DNA of 64,000 nt from Actinomycetota bacterium (GCA_016213625.1 JACQZZ010000003.1:1-64000), one strand, 5' to 3'. Positions 6,990 through 15,906 are shown, numbered from the stretch's first letter. Made by a program: numbers and translations. The notes: generated by a model from the letters alone, not told the origin.

Positions 6990-9846
6990 GCAACAGCGCC
7001 GCAACGCCCGTCAGGCCCGTCGCGACGAGCGTCGCGCCCGACGCGCCCAGCACCCCGACTCGGGCATGACCCTGCCCGAACTCCTCATCAGCCTGATGGT
7101 GACGGGCACGTTGGTCGCGGCCATGGCCGTGAGCACGGCCGTCATCCTGCGACAGGCCGACAACAGCGAGGGTCGGCTGAACAACACCCGATCCGAGCAG
7201 AGCGTCGGTCTGTGGTTGCCCGCCGACCTGGCCTCGGCTGAGGGTGTGAGCACCAAGCCCGACGCGTCGCCGTGCGGATGGTCGGATCCGGTGGAGGGCA
7301 TCACCGCCCCCGGGCCCTGCCCGAGTGACGTCAACGTCGGCGGCTCGAATGCGCTGATGTTGCAGTGGGCCGGCTACACCGCCGGTGCCACCGATGCCAT
7401 CCCGACGCTCACCACCGTGTCGTATCGCTACGTGGAGATCGACGGTGAGTTCCACATCATCCGCGTGGCCTGCCTGTCCATCGGCGGCGGTGCCCCGGTG
7501 TGCGATCAACTGACGCTCCTCCACAACGTCGAAGCCCCGCCGGAGGGTGTGCCGTGGATCCCCGGCACCACTCGCCCCACCTGGGTGATGCTCGTCGCGC
7601 TGGCGCTCGACCCCGCCGCTCCCGACGAGGGATCCGGCGTGGCCGGCAGCGACGACCCGACCTACCACATCAAGAACGGTCGCCGAGTGACGGTCACCAT
7701 CAACGGTGGCGGCGACATCTCCGGGCTCGGTGGTGGTCAGGACAAGATCACCCTCAGCGCCGGCGGCGTGGAACGCGACCCCGACCTGAGCACCACGAAC
7801 ATCAACGTCGCACCCACCTTCTCGGCCACGCGCTCGCGCTGCGGCGGCAACTTCGGCATGCTCGTCGACACGTCGGGCTCCATCGGCAGCACGAACATGG
7901 CCAGCGTTCGCGATGGCATCACCCAGTTCGTGAACTCGTTCGCCGGAACCCCCATCAAGCTGCAGGTGGTTCGGTTCAGCTCCACCGCCACCACGCTCGG
8001 TGCCGGCGCCGGCTGGAGCCGCTACTACGACATGCTCGTGGAGGCCGATGTCGCCGACCTGAAGGCGCAGGTGGCCACCCTCACCTCGAACGGCAGCACC
8101 AACTACGAGGACGCGCTGTTCCGCATGTTCATGAACAGCGACGGCACCACCCAGCCGGTGCTGCCCGACACGTTGATCTTCTTCACCGACGGCATGCCCA
8201 CCTACAACCGGTTGAACGCGTCGTCGGCGACGGCTCCGGCGGTGGCGCACCCCGACGACATCGGGTTCCCGTCATCGGGAGGATCTTCGTACAGCCAGTT
8301 GGCGTGGAACCGGGCGAACCGCATCGCCCGGCAATTCGATGTCGACGTCGATCGGTTCATCGGCGTGTACGTGGGCAGCGACGTGAACGGCCAGTCGACC
8401 TGGAGCACCCAGGGTGCCGGCTACCACCTCGAGAACTTCCAGAAGGGCTACCACCTCTTGTGGGAGCGGGCACACAGCATCACCGACCCAGAGCGTGGCT
8501 ACCACCAGACGTGGGAGTACGCGGCATCCGGTCTCAAGTACCAGTACGCCAGCTCGAACATGACCTACAAGTACGCGACGACGGGTGTCCGGTACGAGAA
8601 GCTGACTTCGGGCACCTGGGGAACGATCTCGGCCTCCACCTATGTCGGTTCGAACCTCTCGCCAGGAAGTGGCGACGGGTATCGGGCAGTCGTCACGGGA
8701 ACGCTCGGAGGCTGGACGAACTTCAGTGGTCGCAGTACGTACGACAAGAGCAACGAGGTCGCGGGACCTGGTGACGGCTTCCAAGCCACCACGTCGGGGC
8801 CGAGTTCGTTCAAGGACACCACGAAGGCGTACTACGACATCAACAACACGATCGCCGGTCAGAACGACGGCTACCGAGTCTCCGTGTCGGGCACCTTGGG
8901 CAACTGGACCGCGACGACCGAGGCCTACTACCTGACGAGCAACACGAAGTCAGACAGCAGCGACGGGTATCGCACGACCAAGTCGTACAGCGCTCCGTTC
9001 GACTCCTGGGAGAGCACCACCCCGGCGCTGTTCGAGGCGAACAACACCACCGCAGACGACACTGATGGCTGGCGAGCAACCGTGAGTGGCTCCGCTCCCT
9101 ACAACTACTGGGAGTCGGTGACCCAGGCCGAGTACGACAGCGGCAACATCGACGCCGGCGAGTCCGACGGCTGGCGAGTCACCAACGTCTACTCCAGCCC
9201 GTTCAGCGTCTGGGAACCGGCCACCGAGTTGGAGTACACCAGTGGCAACACCAGCTGGGGCAACGGCGACGGTTGGGACGCGACGAAGGTCTACGTCGAG
9301 CCGTTCACGTTCCACGAGAACGTCACCACCAGCACGGTGTTGAACACCGAGATCCTCTCGCGCATCATCACCGTGGCCGACCCGGTGCCGGCCGTGCCCA
9401 CGGGTGGCCCGTACACCAACGCGGCGGTGGCCGACCTCTACGTGCTGCCCAACTGGAGCCAGTTCGCCGGCGCCATCAACGCGGTGGCACTCGCCGAGTG
9501 CGGCGGCACGGTGACCCTGCAGACCCGAGTGGGCGCGGCGGCGGCGGCCGACCCGTTCACGTACCAGAACTCGCAGGACCTCACGATCGCCACCACCAGC
9601 CAGCAGTACCGCAGTGGCACGTTCGACTTCGACATGCCCGACGGTCAGCCGGTCACGGTCGACATCTCGCCGGTCGACCTCTCGAACCTGGCCCGCTACG
9701 CACCGGTGAGCTGGGCGTGCCGAGCGAACGGCCTCGACTACCCGTTCACCCAGACCGTCCTCGACGGTTCCGAGTGGAGCAAGATCACGCTCACGGTGGC
9801 TCCGAACACCGCCGTGTCGTGCATCCAGACGGTGAGGATCCGATGA
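6982..9846 (+). CDS. Modular minor pilin fused to a von Willebrand factor A domain with tandem repeats
   Basis: 954 residues. A 28-residue Arg-rich leader ends in DSG, then MTLPELLISLMVTGTLVAAM, a prepilin signal with Glu at +5. A PilW-like region follows to about residue 285. A VWA domain begins at GGNFGMLVDTSGS with an intact MIDAS: DTSGS (Asp296), Thr373 in STNYEDAL and Asp403 in FFTDGMPT. After the VWA strand RFIGVYVGSDV the domain is interrupted by about 330 residues containing tandem repeats (residues about 535-775). It resumes at LYVLPNWSQFAGAINAVAL, followed by a C-terminal beta-rich domain. It is probably a pilus-tip adhesin. GTG 6979 is an alternative start. The stop overlaps the next ATG (ATGA). 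Confidence 0.88.
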   Translation: MSEQQRRNARQARRDERRARRAQHPDSGMTLPELLISLMVTGTLVAAMAVSTAVILRQADNSEGRLNNTRSEQSVGLWLPADLASAEGVSTKPDASPCGWSDPVEGITAPGPCPSDVNVGGSNALMLQWAGYTAGATDAIPTLTTVSYRYVEIDGEFHIIRVACLSIGGGAPVCDQLTLLHNVEAPPEGVPWIPGTTRPTWVMLVALALDPAAPDEGSGVAGSDDPTYHIKNGRRVTVTINGGGDISGLGGGQDKITLSAGGVERDPDLSTTNINVAPTFSATRSRCGGNFGMLVDTSGSIGSTNMASVRDGITQFVNSFAGTPIKLQVVRFSSTATTLGAGAGWSRYYDMLVEADVADLKAQVATLTSNGSTNYEDALFRMFMNSDGTTQPVLPDTLIFFTDGMPTYNRLNASSATAPAVAHPDDIGFPSSGGSSYSQLAWNRANRIARQFDVDVDRFIGVYVGSDVNGQSTWSTQGAGYHLENFQKGYHLLWERAHSITDPERGYHQTWEYAASGLKYQYASSNMTYKYATTGVRYEKLTSGTWGTISASTYVGSNLSPGSGDGYRAVVTGTLGGWTNFSGRSTYDKSNEVAGPGDGFQATTSGPSSFKDTTKAYYDINNTIAGQNDGYRVSVSGTLGNWTATTEAYYLTSNTKSDSSDGYRTTKSYSAPFDSWESTTPALFEANNTTADDTDGWRATVSGSAPYNYWESVTQAEYDSGNIDAGESDGWRVTNVYSSPFSVWEPATELEYTSGNTSWGNGDGWDATKVYVEPFTFHENVTTSTVLNTEILSRIITVADPVPAVPTGGPYTNAAVADLYVLPNWSQFAGAINAVALAECGGTVTLQTRVGAAAAADPFTYQNSQDLTIATTSQQYRSGTFDFDMPDGQPVTVDISPVDLSNLARYAPVSWACRANGLDYPFTQTVLDGSEWSKITLTVAPNTAVSCIQTVRIR
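8584..9320 (+). repeat. About seven tandem protein repeats of 31-34 residues inside the VWA pilin
   Basis: Successive units end in a shared DG[YWF]-type motif: GSGDGYRA, GPGDGFQA, GQNDGYRV, SSDGYRT, TDGWRA, ESDGWRV, GDGWDA. Each has an aromatic-rich middle, for example PFDSWESTTPALFEANNT, PYNYWESVTQAEYDSGN, PFSVWEPATELEYTSGNT. The later units resemble each other more closely (PF..WE..T....Y..GN), the earlier ones are more diverged. The array lies between two parts of the VWA fold, where a surface loop would be. I do not recognise the repeat family. Confidence 0.8.
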
Positions 9847-11333
9847 TCGCCCGATGGCGCTCCGCTCGATCGCCGCGTCGCGCCGACCTCCAACCCGAGG
9901 CCGGTCGCGACGAGGGCATGGCCATGGTGATGTGCATGGTCTTCATCATCATCGGCATGATGGTGATCAGCCCCCTGCTGGGGTATGCGGCCACCGTGCT
10001 GCACAGCAGTCGAACGCAGACGCTGAAGACCGACCGCGCCGAAGCCGCCCGTGGTGCGCTGCGCCTGGCGATGGCCGATCCGAAGGCGCTGTACGACACC
10101 TGTTCACCGTCTGGTCTCACGACCTCGGTGACGTTGCTGAAGTCGAGCGAACTCGACGTGCCGATCACCACCAAGTGCACTACGGTCAAGAGCGCCGCCG
10201 AGCTCAACGACACCGACCTGCGCATCGCCATGACCCTCACCCAGGTGGGCGCCGTGGCGCCGGTGGGTACCGTCGGTTCGGTGTACGCCGGGTCCGGTCA
10301 GGCGGACACGCTGGCGTGGTCGGCGGGCGCCACCACCGCGAGCACAGGCGGCCAGGTGTGGTTGCCGCAGTTGGCGGCACACGCCCTGAACCACCCGGCC
10401 AATGCCGGCTACATGATGCCGGCGTGGGCTGGCTCGTGTCGCGTCTTCTTCCCCGGCACCTACAACGCTGCGGTGACGATCAACGACTCCGTTCCCACGT
10501 TCTTCACCTCGGGTATCTACTACTTCGAGGACGCGGTGACCTTCGGCAGCGACGCCGCCGTCGTGATCGGCGAGGGCGCCACCGAGGGCTGCACCGACGA
10601 CCAGGACGCTGCCTACAACGCGATCAACGCGCCGCTCAACCACAACATCTCCGGCCTCGGCGCCACGTTCGTGTTCGGCAAGACCGGGCGCCTCGTCGTC
10701 ACCGACACCGGTGCGGCCGGGGCGGGCCCCAGCGTCGTGTTCAACAGTCGCCTCGTCGACCCCACCGACGTCGGGTCGGCCGCTTCCAAGAACGTCTCGA
10801 TCATCTCGGTGAACGGCGTCTATTCCTCGCCGAGCACCAACCTCGATCTCGACCTCCCGGGTCAACTGCACGTGCCGAAGTCGATGCTGCTCGCCGGTGC
10901 CACCCCCGTGGACGCCGCGACCGGTGAGTACGTGCCGTCGACACTCGTCCCCACGGTGCTGCCGGCGCTGCCGGAGAACCCGATCATCGACATCCAGTTC
11001 GCCGCCGGGTCCGGTGGCAAGGTGTTCGTCCCCGGGTACATCTCGGTGCCGCAGGGTCGCATCAACATCGCCGTCGCTCCCGGCATGGGCGCCAACAAGA
11101 GCGTCGAACTGGTGGGCGGTGTGCTCGCGGCGACGTTCACCCAGACCGTCGATCAGCCGGCGATCACCAGCCTGGGCATGATCAACCGCATCGTGCAGAA
11201 GACGTTCAAGCTGGTGGCGACCACCGATCAGTCGACCCCGCGGGTCTCGTCGGTCGCGGTCGTGCAGATCAACGACTACGGCGAGTTCGCCATCAACTCC
11301 TGGGTCACCGAGAGCTCCGGCTCCACGCCGTAA
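9843..11333 (+). CDS. PilX-like pilus-associated membrane protein
   Basis: 496 residues, with the start overlapping the stop of the VWA pilin (ATGA). The N-terminus resembles the PilX class: a short charged region ending DEG, then MAMVMCMVFIIIGMMVISPL, a hydrophobic helix that could be cut after the Gly although Glu +5 is absent. The rest is an extracytoplasmic beta-rich domain rich in Thr, Gly and Val with some Cys, without a motif I recognise. As last gene of the minor pilin operon it probably belongs to the tip complex with the VWA pilin. It is longer than classical PilX (under 200 residues). Confidence 0.75.
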   Translation: MIARWRSARSPRRADLQPEAGRDEGMAMVMCMVFIIIGMMVISPLLGYAATVLHSSRTQTLKTDRAEAARGALRLAMADPKALYDTCSPSGLTTSVTLLKSSELDVPITTKCTTVKSAAELNDTDLRIAMTLTQVGAVAPVGTVGSVYAGSGQADTLAWSAGATTASTGGQVWLPQLAAHALNHPANAGYMMPAWAGSCRVFFPGTYNAAVTINDSVPTFFTSGIYYFEDAVTFGSDAAVVIGEGATEGCTDDQDAAYNAINAPLNHNISGLGATFVFGKTGRLVVTDTGAAGAGPSVVFNSRLVDPTDVGSAASKNVSIISVNGVYSSPSTNLDLDLPGQLHVPKSMLLAGATPVDAATGEYVPSTLVPTVLPALPENPIIDIQFAAGSGGKVFVPGYISVPQGRINIAVAPGMGANKSVELVGGVLAATFTQTVDQPAITSLGMINRIVQKTFKLVATTDQSTPRVSSVAVVQINDYGEFAINSWVTESSGSTP

Positions 11334-11375
11334 CTCGCTCGCCGGCGGCCAGGGTTTCGTCATACCGTCGGGGTC

Positions 11376-12110
11376 GTGCCGGACGCCATCTTCGACGACC
11401 CCCGTCTGGCCCAGCTCTACGACCCGCTGGAAGCGGATCGAGCCGACCTGGAGTCGTATCTCGGCCTCGTCGACGAGTTCGGTGCCCGATCGGTGCTCGA
11501 CGTCGGTTGCGGCACCGGCACGTTCGCCTGTCTGCTCGCGCAGCGCGGTGTCGACGTGGTGGGGCTCGATCCGGCAGGGGCGTCGCTGACGGTCGCACGC
11601 TCGAAACCCGGCGCCCCGCGTGTTCGCTGGATCCACGGGGATGTGACCAGCCTGCCGCCGTCGCTGACGGTCGACATGGCCACCATGACCGGGAACGTCG
11701 CCCAGGTGTTCCTCGATGACGACGAGCTGGTGACCACGCTGTCCGCCGTTCGCGACGTCATCCGCCCGAGCGGGCACGTCGTGTTCGAGGTTCGCGACCC
11801 CAGCCGCGAGGCATGGCGATCGTGGACTCGTGACGAATCGCTCCGGCGGACGACCGTGCCGACGGTGGGCGTCGTCGAGAGCTGGGTCGACATGGTCGAC
11901 CTCGCGCTTCCGCTGGTCACCTTCCGCTGGATCTACCGGTTCGAACGCACCGGCGAGGTCATCACGTCCGACTCCACGCTCCGCTTCCGTGGCCGCGACG
12001 AGGTGGCCCGCTGCGTGTCACAGAGCGGCCTCGAGGTCATCGACGTTCGGGATGCGCCGGATCGTCCGGGGCTCGAGTTCGTCTTCGTCTGTGGGATCCC
12101 TGCGGGCTGA
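11376..12110 (+). CDS. Class I SAM-dependent methyltransferase
   Basis: 244 residues from a GTG start. Motif I is clear (RSVLDVGCGTGTFACLLAQRG), followed by the acidic end of beta-2 (VVGLDPAG) and a motif IV-like DMATMTGNVAQVF. The N-terminus (FDDPRLAQLYDPLEADRADLESY) is common in small actinobacterial methyltransferases. The substrate cannot be named. The gene starts 42 bases after the pilus gene and is convergent with the DUF429 gene. Cotranscription with the minor pilins is possible but nothing else ties it to pili. Confidence 0.8.
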   Translation: MPDAIFDDPRLAQLYDPLEADRADLESYLGLVDEFGARSVLDVGCGTGTFACLLAQRGVDVVGLDPAGASLTVARSKPGAPRVRWIHGDVTSLPPSLTVDMATMTGNVAQVFLDDDELVTTLSAVRDVIRPSGHVVFEVRDPSREAWRSWTRDESLRRTTVPTVGVVESWVDMVDLALPLVTFRWIYRFERTGEVITSDSTLRFRGRDEVARCVSQSGLEVIDVRDAPDRPGLEFVFVCGIPAG

Positions 12111-12143
12111 CCGCACAGGGACACGCGACGCACCGCGCAGCGT

Positions 12144-12863
12144 CTACCGCACCAGTTCCATGCGCATGCCCGCCGAATCCCAGTTGGGGTCCATGGGCAG
12201 ACGTTGCATCGCGCGACCGGCGGCACGTCGAGCCGTCCACAACAGTCCGGTGGCGTTCACCATGTGCACCATGGCGGCACCGGGCGGTGGCGTGCGGGTG
12301 ACGATCTCCTCGACGCCCGGCATCTTGTCTCGGATGAGAGCCATTCGCTCGATGACGCCGTCCTCGTGGAACGGCGAGGTGAGCAACGGCTGGTCGTTGT
12401 TCAACTGAGCGAACGTCAGATCGGGATGCGCCGCGAAGTAGGAACGCTGATGGAACGGCTGGAACTCGCGCTCGGCCTCCCGGAGCCACTTGAAGCGGCG
12501 GAAGTCGTCGCGGGTGAGCCACGGCTCGAGCTGCAGTGCTTCGTCGCGGGTCGCGGCGTTCAGCGCCGCGCGCGACGGTGTGGGCCGGACGGCGATTCGG
12601 CGCGGCCAGCCGACGAACGCGCGGGCCTCCTCGTCGCACGGACGGAACGGACCCTCGGGTTCGTCGGAGAACCCGATGGGCACCCAGATGGCCGCCGCTT
12701 CGAACTTCGGCTTGTACTCGAGCACGTCGAGCAGCGTGGGCACCACCATCGGCTCTTCCGCCACGATGGTGACGCCGGCCAGACGTGCGGGCACGATGAG
12801 CCATCCGCCGGGGCACGGCACGATGCCACCGAGCATCTTGTACGGCAGCTTGCTGGCGGTCAT
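12144..12863 (-). CDS. DUF429-like protein (RNase H fold) lacking the usual acidic residues
   Basis: 239 residues. It follows the DUF429 pattern: an N-terminal glycine motif (GGIVPCPGGW, where the family usually has GVDGCxGGW), then AIWVPIGFSDEPEG (usually DIPIGLP), RPCDEEARAFVG, RIAVRPTPSRAAL, and later HPDLTFAQLNNDQPL and ERMALI. The family is a predicted RNase H-like nuclease. In this copy both acidic positions in the first two motifs are replaced, so nuclease activity is doubtful. It lies 14 bases downstream of pilT on the same strand and is probably cotranscribed with it. A role linked to pili is inference from position. Confidence 0.65.
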   Translation of the reverse strand: MTASKLPYKMLGGIVPCPGGWLIVPARLAGVTIVAEEPMVVPTLLDVLEYKPKFEAAAIWVPIGFSDEPEGPFRPCDEEARAFVGWPRRIAVRPTPSRAALNAATRDEALQLEPWLTRDDFRRFKWLREAEREFQPFHQRSYFAAHPDLTFAQLNNDQPLLTSPFHEDGVIERMALIRDKMPGVEEIVTRTPPPGAAMVHMVNATGLLWTARRAAGRAMQRLPMDPNWDSAGMRMELVR

Positions 12864-12877
12864 GGCGGCGGACCTCC

Positions 12878-14029
12878 TCAGACACCCACGAAGGTGCCGG
12901 CACCGGTGCTGGCGCTCTGGCCGGCTTCCACGGTGGCCTGCGCCTGCAGCTGCGAGCGCATGGTGGCCGCCTGGGCCAGGATCTCCTTCGGGTACTGGCT
13001 CACTTCGGCGGCGACGTCGAAGCTCAGGATGCCACTGGACACCAGACGAGCGAGGTCCATCTCGATGGTCTGCATGCCTTCCTGCTGGCCCGAGATCATC
13101 GCATTGCGCAGCTGACGGCTCTTGCCCTCACGCACCAGGTTGCGCACGGCGTCGTTGGCCATGAGCACCTCGTAGGCGGCCACACGACCGCCGCCTTCAG
13201 CGGGGAGCAGACGCTGGCTGATGACGCCCTGCAGGGTGCCCGCGAGCTGGATCTGGATCTGGTCGCGGCGCTCGGCGGGGAACACGTCGACGATGCGGTC
13301 GAGTGCCTGTGAGGCGTCGTTCGTGTGCAGCGTGGCGAACACGAGGTGACCGGTCTCGGCCAGCGTGAGCGTGATCGAGATCGAGTCGAGGTCGCGCATT
13401 TCACCCAGCAACACGACGTCGGGGTCTTCACGCAGTGCGCTGCGCAGACCGTCGAGGAAGTTGTTCACGTCGGTGCCCACTTCGCGCTGGTTGACCATCG
13501 CGACCTTGTGGTGGTGCAGGTATTCGATGGGGTCCTCGATGGTGAGGATGTGCACCGGCTTGGTCTCGTTGATGCGGTCGATCATCGCCGCCAGGGTGGT
13601 GCTCTTACCGGAGCCGGTGGGGCCCACGACGAGCACGAGGCCGTACGGGCGAGCGAGCAGTTCGTTGGCGGCCCACGGAGCGCCGAGCTCCTCGAGCGAC
13701 CGCACGCGGAAGGGAATGACACGAAGGGCGAGCGCATAGCTGTTGCGCTGCTTGTAGGCGTTGGCGCGGAATCGGCCGATGGAGTCGAGGCCGAACGAGA
13801 AGTCGACCTGCGAGTTGTGCTCGAGTTCGTGCTGCTGTTCGAGGGTGAGCAACGAGCGCACCATCCGCTCGGTGTCCTCCGTCTCGAGCAGGCCCACGCC
13901 CTCGAACGGCACCAGCACGCCGTCGCGGCGAGCGGTGGCCGGACGGCCCACGGTGAGGTGCAAGTCGCTGGCCCCGGCGGCCACGGTGGCCTGCAGCAAG
14001 GTGACCAACATCGGGTCTGGATTGAACAT
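12878..14029 (-). CDS. pilT: Type IV pilus retraction ATPase PilT
   Basis: 383 residues, close to the usual PilT length. The hexameric ATPase powers pilus retraction at the cytoplasmic face of the membrane. Visible motifs: N-terminal ASDLHLTVGRPATARRDG, Walker A GPTGSGKSTT (Lys142), Asp box with TIEDPIEYLH, Walker B LREDPDVVLLGEMRD, His box HLVFATLHTNDA, and the PilT-type AIRNLVREGK equivalent AVRNLVREGKSRQLRN. The gene is divergent from the prepilin peptidase gene (52-bp gap) and leads into the DUF429 gene. Confidence 0.95.
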   Translation of the reverse strand: MFNPDPMLVTLLQATVAAGASDLHLTVGRPATARRDGVLVPFEGVGLLETEDTERMVRSLLTLEQQHELEHNSQVDFSFGLDSIGRFRANAYKQRNSYALALRVIPFRVRSLEELGAPWAANELLARPYGLVLVVGPTGSGKSTTLAAMIDRINETKPVHILTIEDPIEYLHHHKVAMVNQREVGTDVNNFLDGLRSALREDPDVVLLGEMRDLDSISITLTLAETGHLVFATLHTNDASQALDRIVDVFPAERRDQIQIQLAGTLQGVISQRLLPAEGGGRVAAYEVLMANDAVRNLVREGKSRQLRNAMISGQQEGMQTIEMDLARLVSSGILSFDVAAEVSQYPKEILAQAATMRSQLQAQATVEAGQSASTGAGTFVGV

Positions 14030-14081
14030 GTGGGTAGCCTCCGTGTGTCCCGCCGCTCACCGCGTGCTGGATCCCTTGCGC

Positions 14082-14846
14082 ATGACGACTGTGATCTGTG
14101 CCCTGTACGGGCTTCTCATTGGTTCTTTCCTCACCGTGGTGGTGGACCGAGTGCCTCGTGGCGCCTCTGTCGTTTCCCCCGGATCGGAGTGTGGAAACTG
14201 CGGCTTGCGCCTCGGTGTCCGCGATCTCATTCCTGTGTTCAGTTGGCTGGCGCTGCGTGGAAAGTGTCGGCAGTGCCATACGAGTATCGGCACTGAACCG
14301 CTCGTGCTTGAGTTGTCAACGTCGTTTCTTTTCGGCCTCACTGCGTGGCACTTCGGCCTGTCGTGGCGCACCCCGGCGTTCTGCGTCCTGATGGCCGGCC
14401 TGGTGGCCCTGAGCTGGATCGATCTGAAGACCAAGCGCCTTCCCCGAGGCATCATCTACTGGACCGCGATCATCGGTGTGCCGCTGCTCTGCGTGGCGGC
14501 CCTGGTCGAGCACGAGCCGAAGCGGATGTGGATGATGGTGCTCGGCGCCGCCATCTCGCTGAGTGTGATGGCGTTCATCTACTGGGTCAGCCGGGGTGGC
14601 ATGGGCGACGGCGACGTGCGCCTGTCGCCGCTGCTCGGCGCGTACCTCGGCTTCCTGAATCCCGGTCTCGCGCTCGTGGGGCTGTTCTACGGGTTCCTCG
14701 TCGGTGCCCTCGTGGGCGTCGGGCTGATGATCACCAAGCGCGCCGGCCGGCGCACCGAAGTGCCCTTCGGCCCGTTCCTGGCCCTCGGCACCGTTCTGGC
14801 CATCTTCTTCGGCCAGGCCTACATCGACCTCCTCCTCGTCCGGTGA
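14082..14846 (+). CDS. pilD: Prepilin peptidase / N-methyltransferase (A24 family)
   Basis: 254 residues, a polytopic membrane protein. The cytoplasmic zinc-type loop has both Cys pairs (CGNCGLRLG ... GKCRQCH), as in bifunctional PilD that cuts prepilins and N-methylates them. The two catalytic Asp regions are WIDLKTKRLP and GGMGDGDVRLSPLLGA (GxGD type). About seven to eight hydrophobic segments are visible. I chose the ATG at 14082 because it gives the typical N-terminus running straight into the first membrane helix (YGLLIGSFLTVVVDRVPRG). It is convergent with the DUF559-like gene, separated by one copy of the palindrome. Confidence 0.93.
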   Translation: MTTVICALYGLLIGSFLTVVVDRVPRGASVVSPGSECGNCGLRLGVRDLIPVFSWLALRGKCRQCHTSIGTEPLVLELSTSFLFGLTAWHFGLSWRTPAFCVLMAGLVALSWIDLKTKRLPRGIIYWTAIIGVPLLCVAALVEHEPKRMWMMVLGAAISLSVMAFIYWVSRGGMGDGDVRLSPLLGAYLGFLNPGLALVGLFYGFLVGALVGVGLMITKRAGRRTEVPFGPFLALGTVLAIFFGQAYIDLLLVR

Positions 14847-14864
14847 CCCCACCACGCCGGTCCG

Positions 14865-14901
14865 GAATGCTCAGCGCCCGGCAGTCGGGCGTTCAGCATT
14901 C
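14865..14901. repeat. Palindromic repeat, copy 1 of 3
   Basis: Arms GAATGCTCAGCGCCCG (14865-14880) and CGGGCGTTCAGCATTC (14886-14901) match at 14 of 16 positions around a GCAGT loop. This copy overlaps the 3' end of the DUF559-like gene and encodes its last residues and stop codon. It lies 18 bases after the prepilin peptidase stop, so it may also act as a two-way terminator. Confidence 0.85.
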
Positions 14902-15857
14902 GGCGGTGCCGGGAGTTCGATCCCGAGATCGATGGCGCGTCGCCGCGCAATGCGCTCCACCGTTCGCCGAACGGTGGCATGTGACCCCGCAGCGTCCGCC
15001 CACCCCACGAAGGTCGTGTGCCACCCCTCCTCGGCCAACTGGTTCTCCCGCGCCTGGTCGAATGCCTCGGCACGGGGCCCTGTGTGCCACCGGCGGCTGT
15101 GGGCCTCGATGGCCATTTTCAACGACGGGATGGCGAGATCCACGCGGGCGACGAACGAACCATCCTCTCGCCGCACCTCGTGCTGGCGGACGACCGGCGG
15201 CAATATCGGCGACCGAACGCAGGCCTCGACCAGGCGTTCGAACCAGCTGTCGGGAACCCGTCCGCCGATGGTGCGACGTTCGAGATCGTCGGCCACGCGG
15301 CGGCGCCACGGTCCACGAGCGGGAAACCGGTCGACGGTGTGCACCAACCATTGGAGGTTGAAGCCTCGCCGCACGAAGTCGTCGACGGCGCGTTCGTATC
15401 GGTCCGGGTGCCAGCGAGCGATGTCGCAGAGCGTGCGGGCGAGGGTCGTGCAGCGGATGCCGTCGATGGTGAAGACGTCGTGGGTGAGGTCGTACTGGTC
15501 GATGGTCTGCGTCACCACGACGAGCGGTGACGCGCTGGAGGCACCCCGCCGACCCGCGACCCGCAACGCGTCGTCCGTGAAGCCGTCGATCCCGTGCAGG
15601 CGCGCGGCGGAGGCGGCGATGGCGAGTCGTTGATCGCCGCCCTCCAGTGTGGCGACGTACAGCGACTGCTCCCAGCTGGGCGGCATGCCGCGGATGCGCA
15701 GCACACCGGGTACGTCTTCCATCAGCACCCCGCGCGCGATGAGGCGGGCGATGGCGTTGCGTCCGAGTCCATGTTCGGCGGCCTGGCGGCGTGTCACGGC
15801 ACCGTGGCGAGAGGCTGCGAGCTCGCCCACGGCACCCAACGAGGTGCTCACAGGCAT
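14871..15857 (-). CDS. AbiEi-like winged-helix protein with C-terminal DUF559/Vsr-type nuclease fold
   Basis: 328 residues from the ATG at 15857. An upstream frame to 15941 is open, but its extra 28 codons come largely from a palindrome. Residues 1-60 form a winged-helix-like AbiEi-type domain (GAVTRRQAAEHGLGRNAIARLIARG). The C-terminal third looks like DUF559/Vsr-type PD-(D/E)XK nuclease: RVDLAIPSLKMAIEAHSRRWH, then ARENQLAEEGWHTTFVGW. Proteins of this build are frequent in actinobacteria and are often labelled type IV antitoxin-like. No toxin partner is adjacent. Its last residues and stop are encoded by palindrome copy 1, and copies 2 and 3 lie upstream. It interrupts the pilus locus. Confidence 0.75.
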   Translation of the reverse strand: MPVSTSLGAVGELAASRHGAVTRRQAAEHGLGRNAIARLIARGVLMEDVPGVLRIRGMPPSWEQSLYVATLEGGDQRLAIAASAARLHGIDGFTDDALRVAGRRGASSASPLVVVTQTIDQYDLTHDVFTIDGIRCTTLARTLCDIARWHPDRYERAVDDFVRRGFNLQWLVHTVDRFPARGPWRRRVADDLERRTIGGRVPDSWFERLVEACVRSPILPPVVRQHEVRREDGSFVARVDLAIPSLKMAIEAHSRRWHTGPRAEAFDQARENQLAEEGWHTTFVGWADAAGSHATVRRTVERIARRRAIDLGIELPAPPNAERPTAGR

Positions 15858-15906
15858 GCGAGCGGACACTATCGACGCAGCGGACGTCCCCAACCTGGCC
15901 CGCCCG

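Noticed and set aside
8584-9320. Assembly artefact creating the repeats in the VWA pilin
   Set aside because: The repeat units differ clearly from one another in DNA and protein sequence, and the frame is kept throughout, which is not how a collapsed or duplicated assembly would look.
10104-11777. A 557-codon minus-strand open frame over the pilus region
   Set aside because: Shadow of the PilX-like gene and the methyltransferase. Composition typical of mirror frames in GC-rich DNA.
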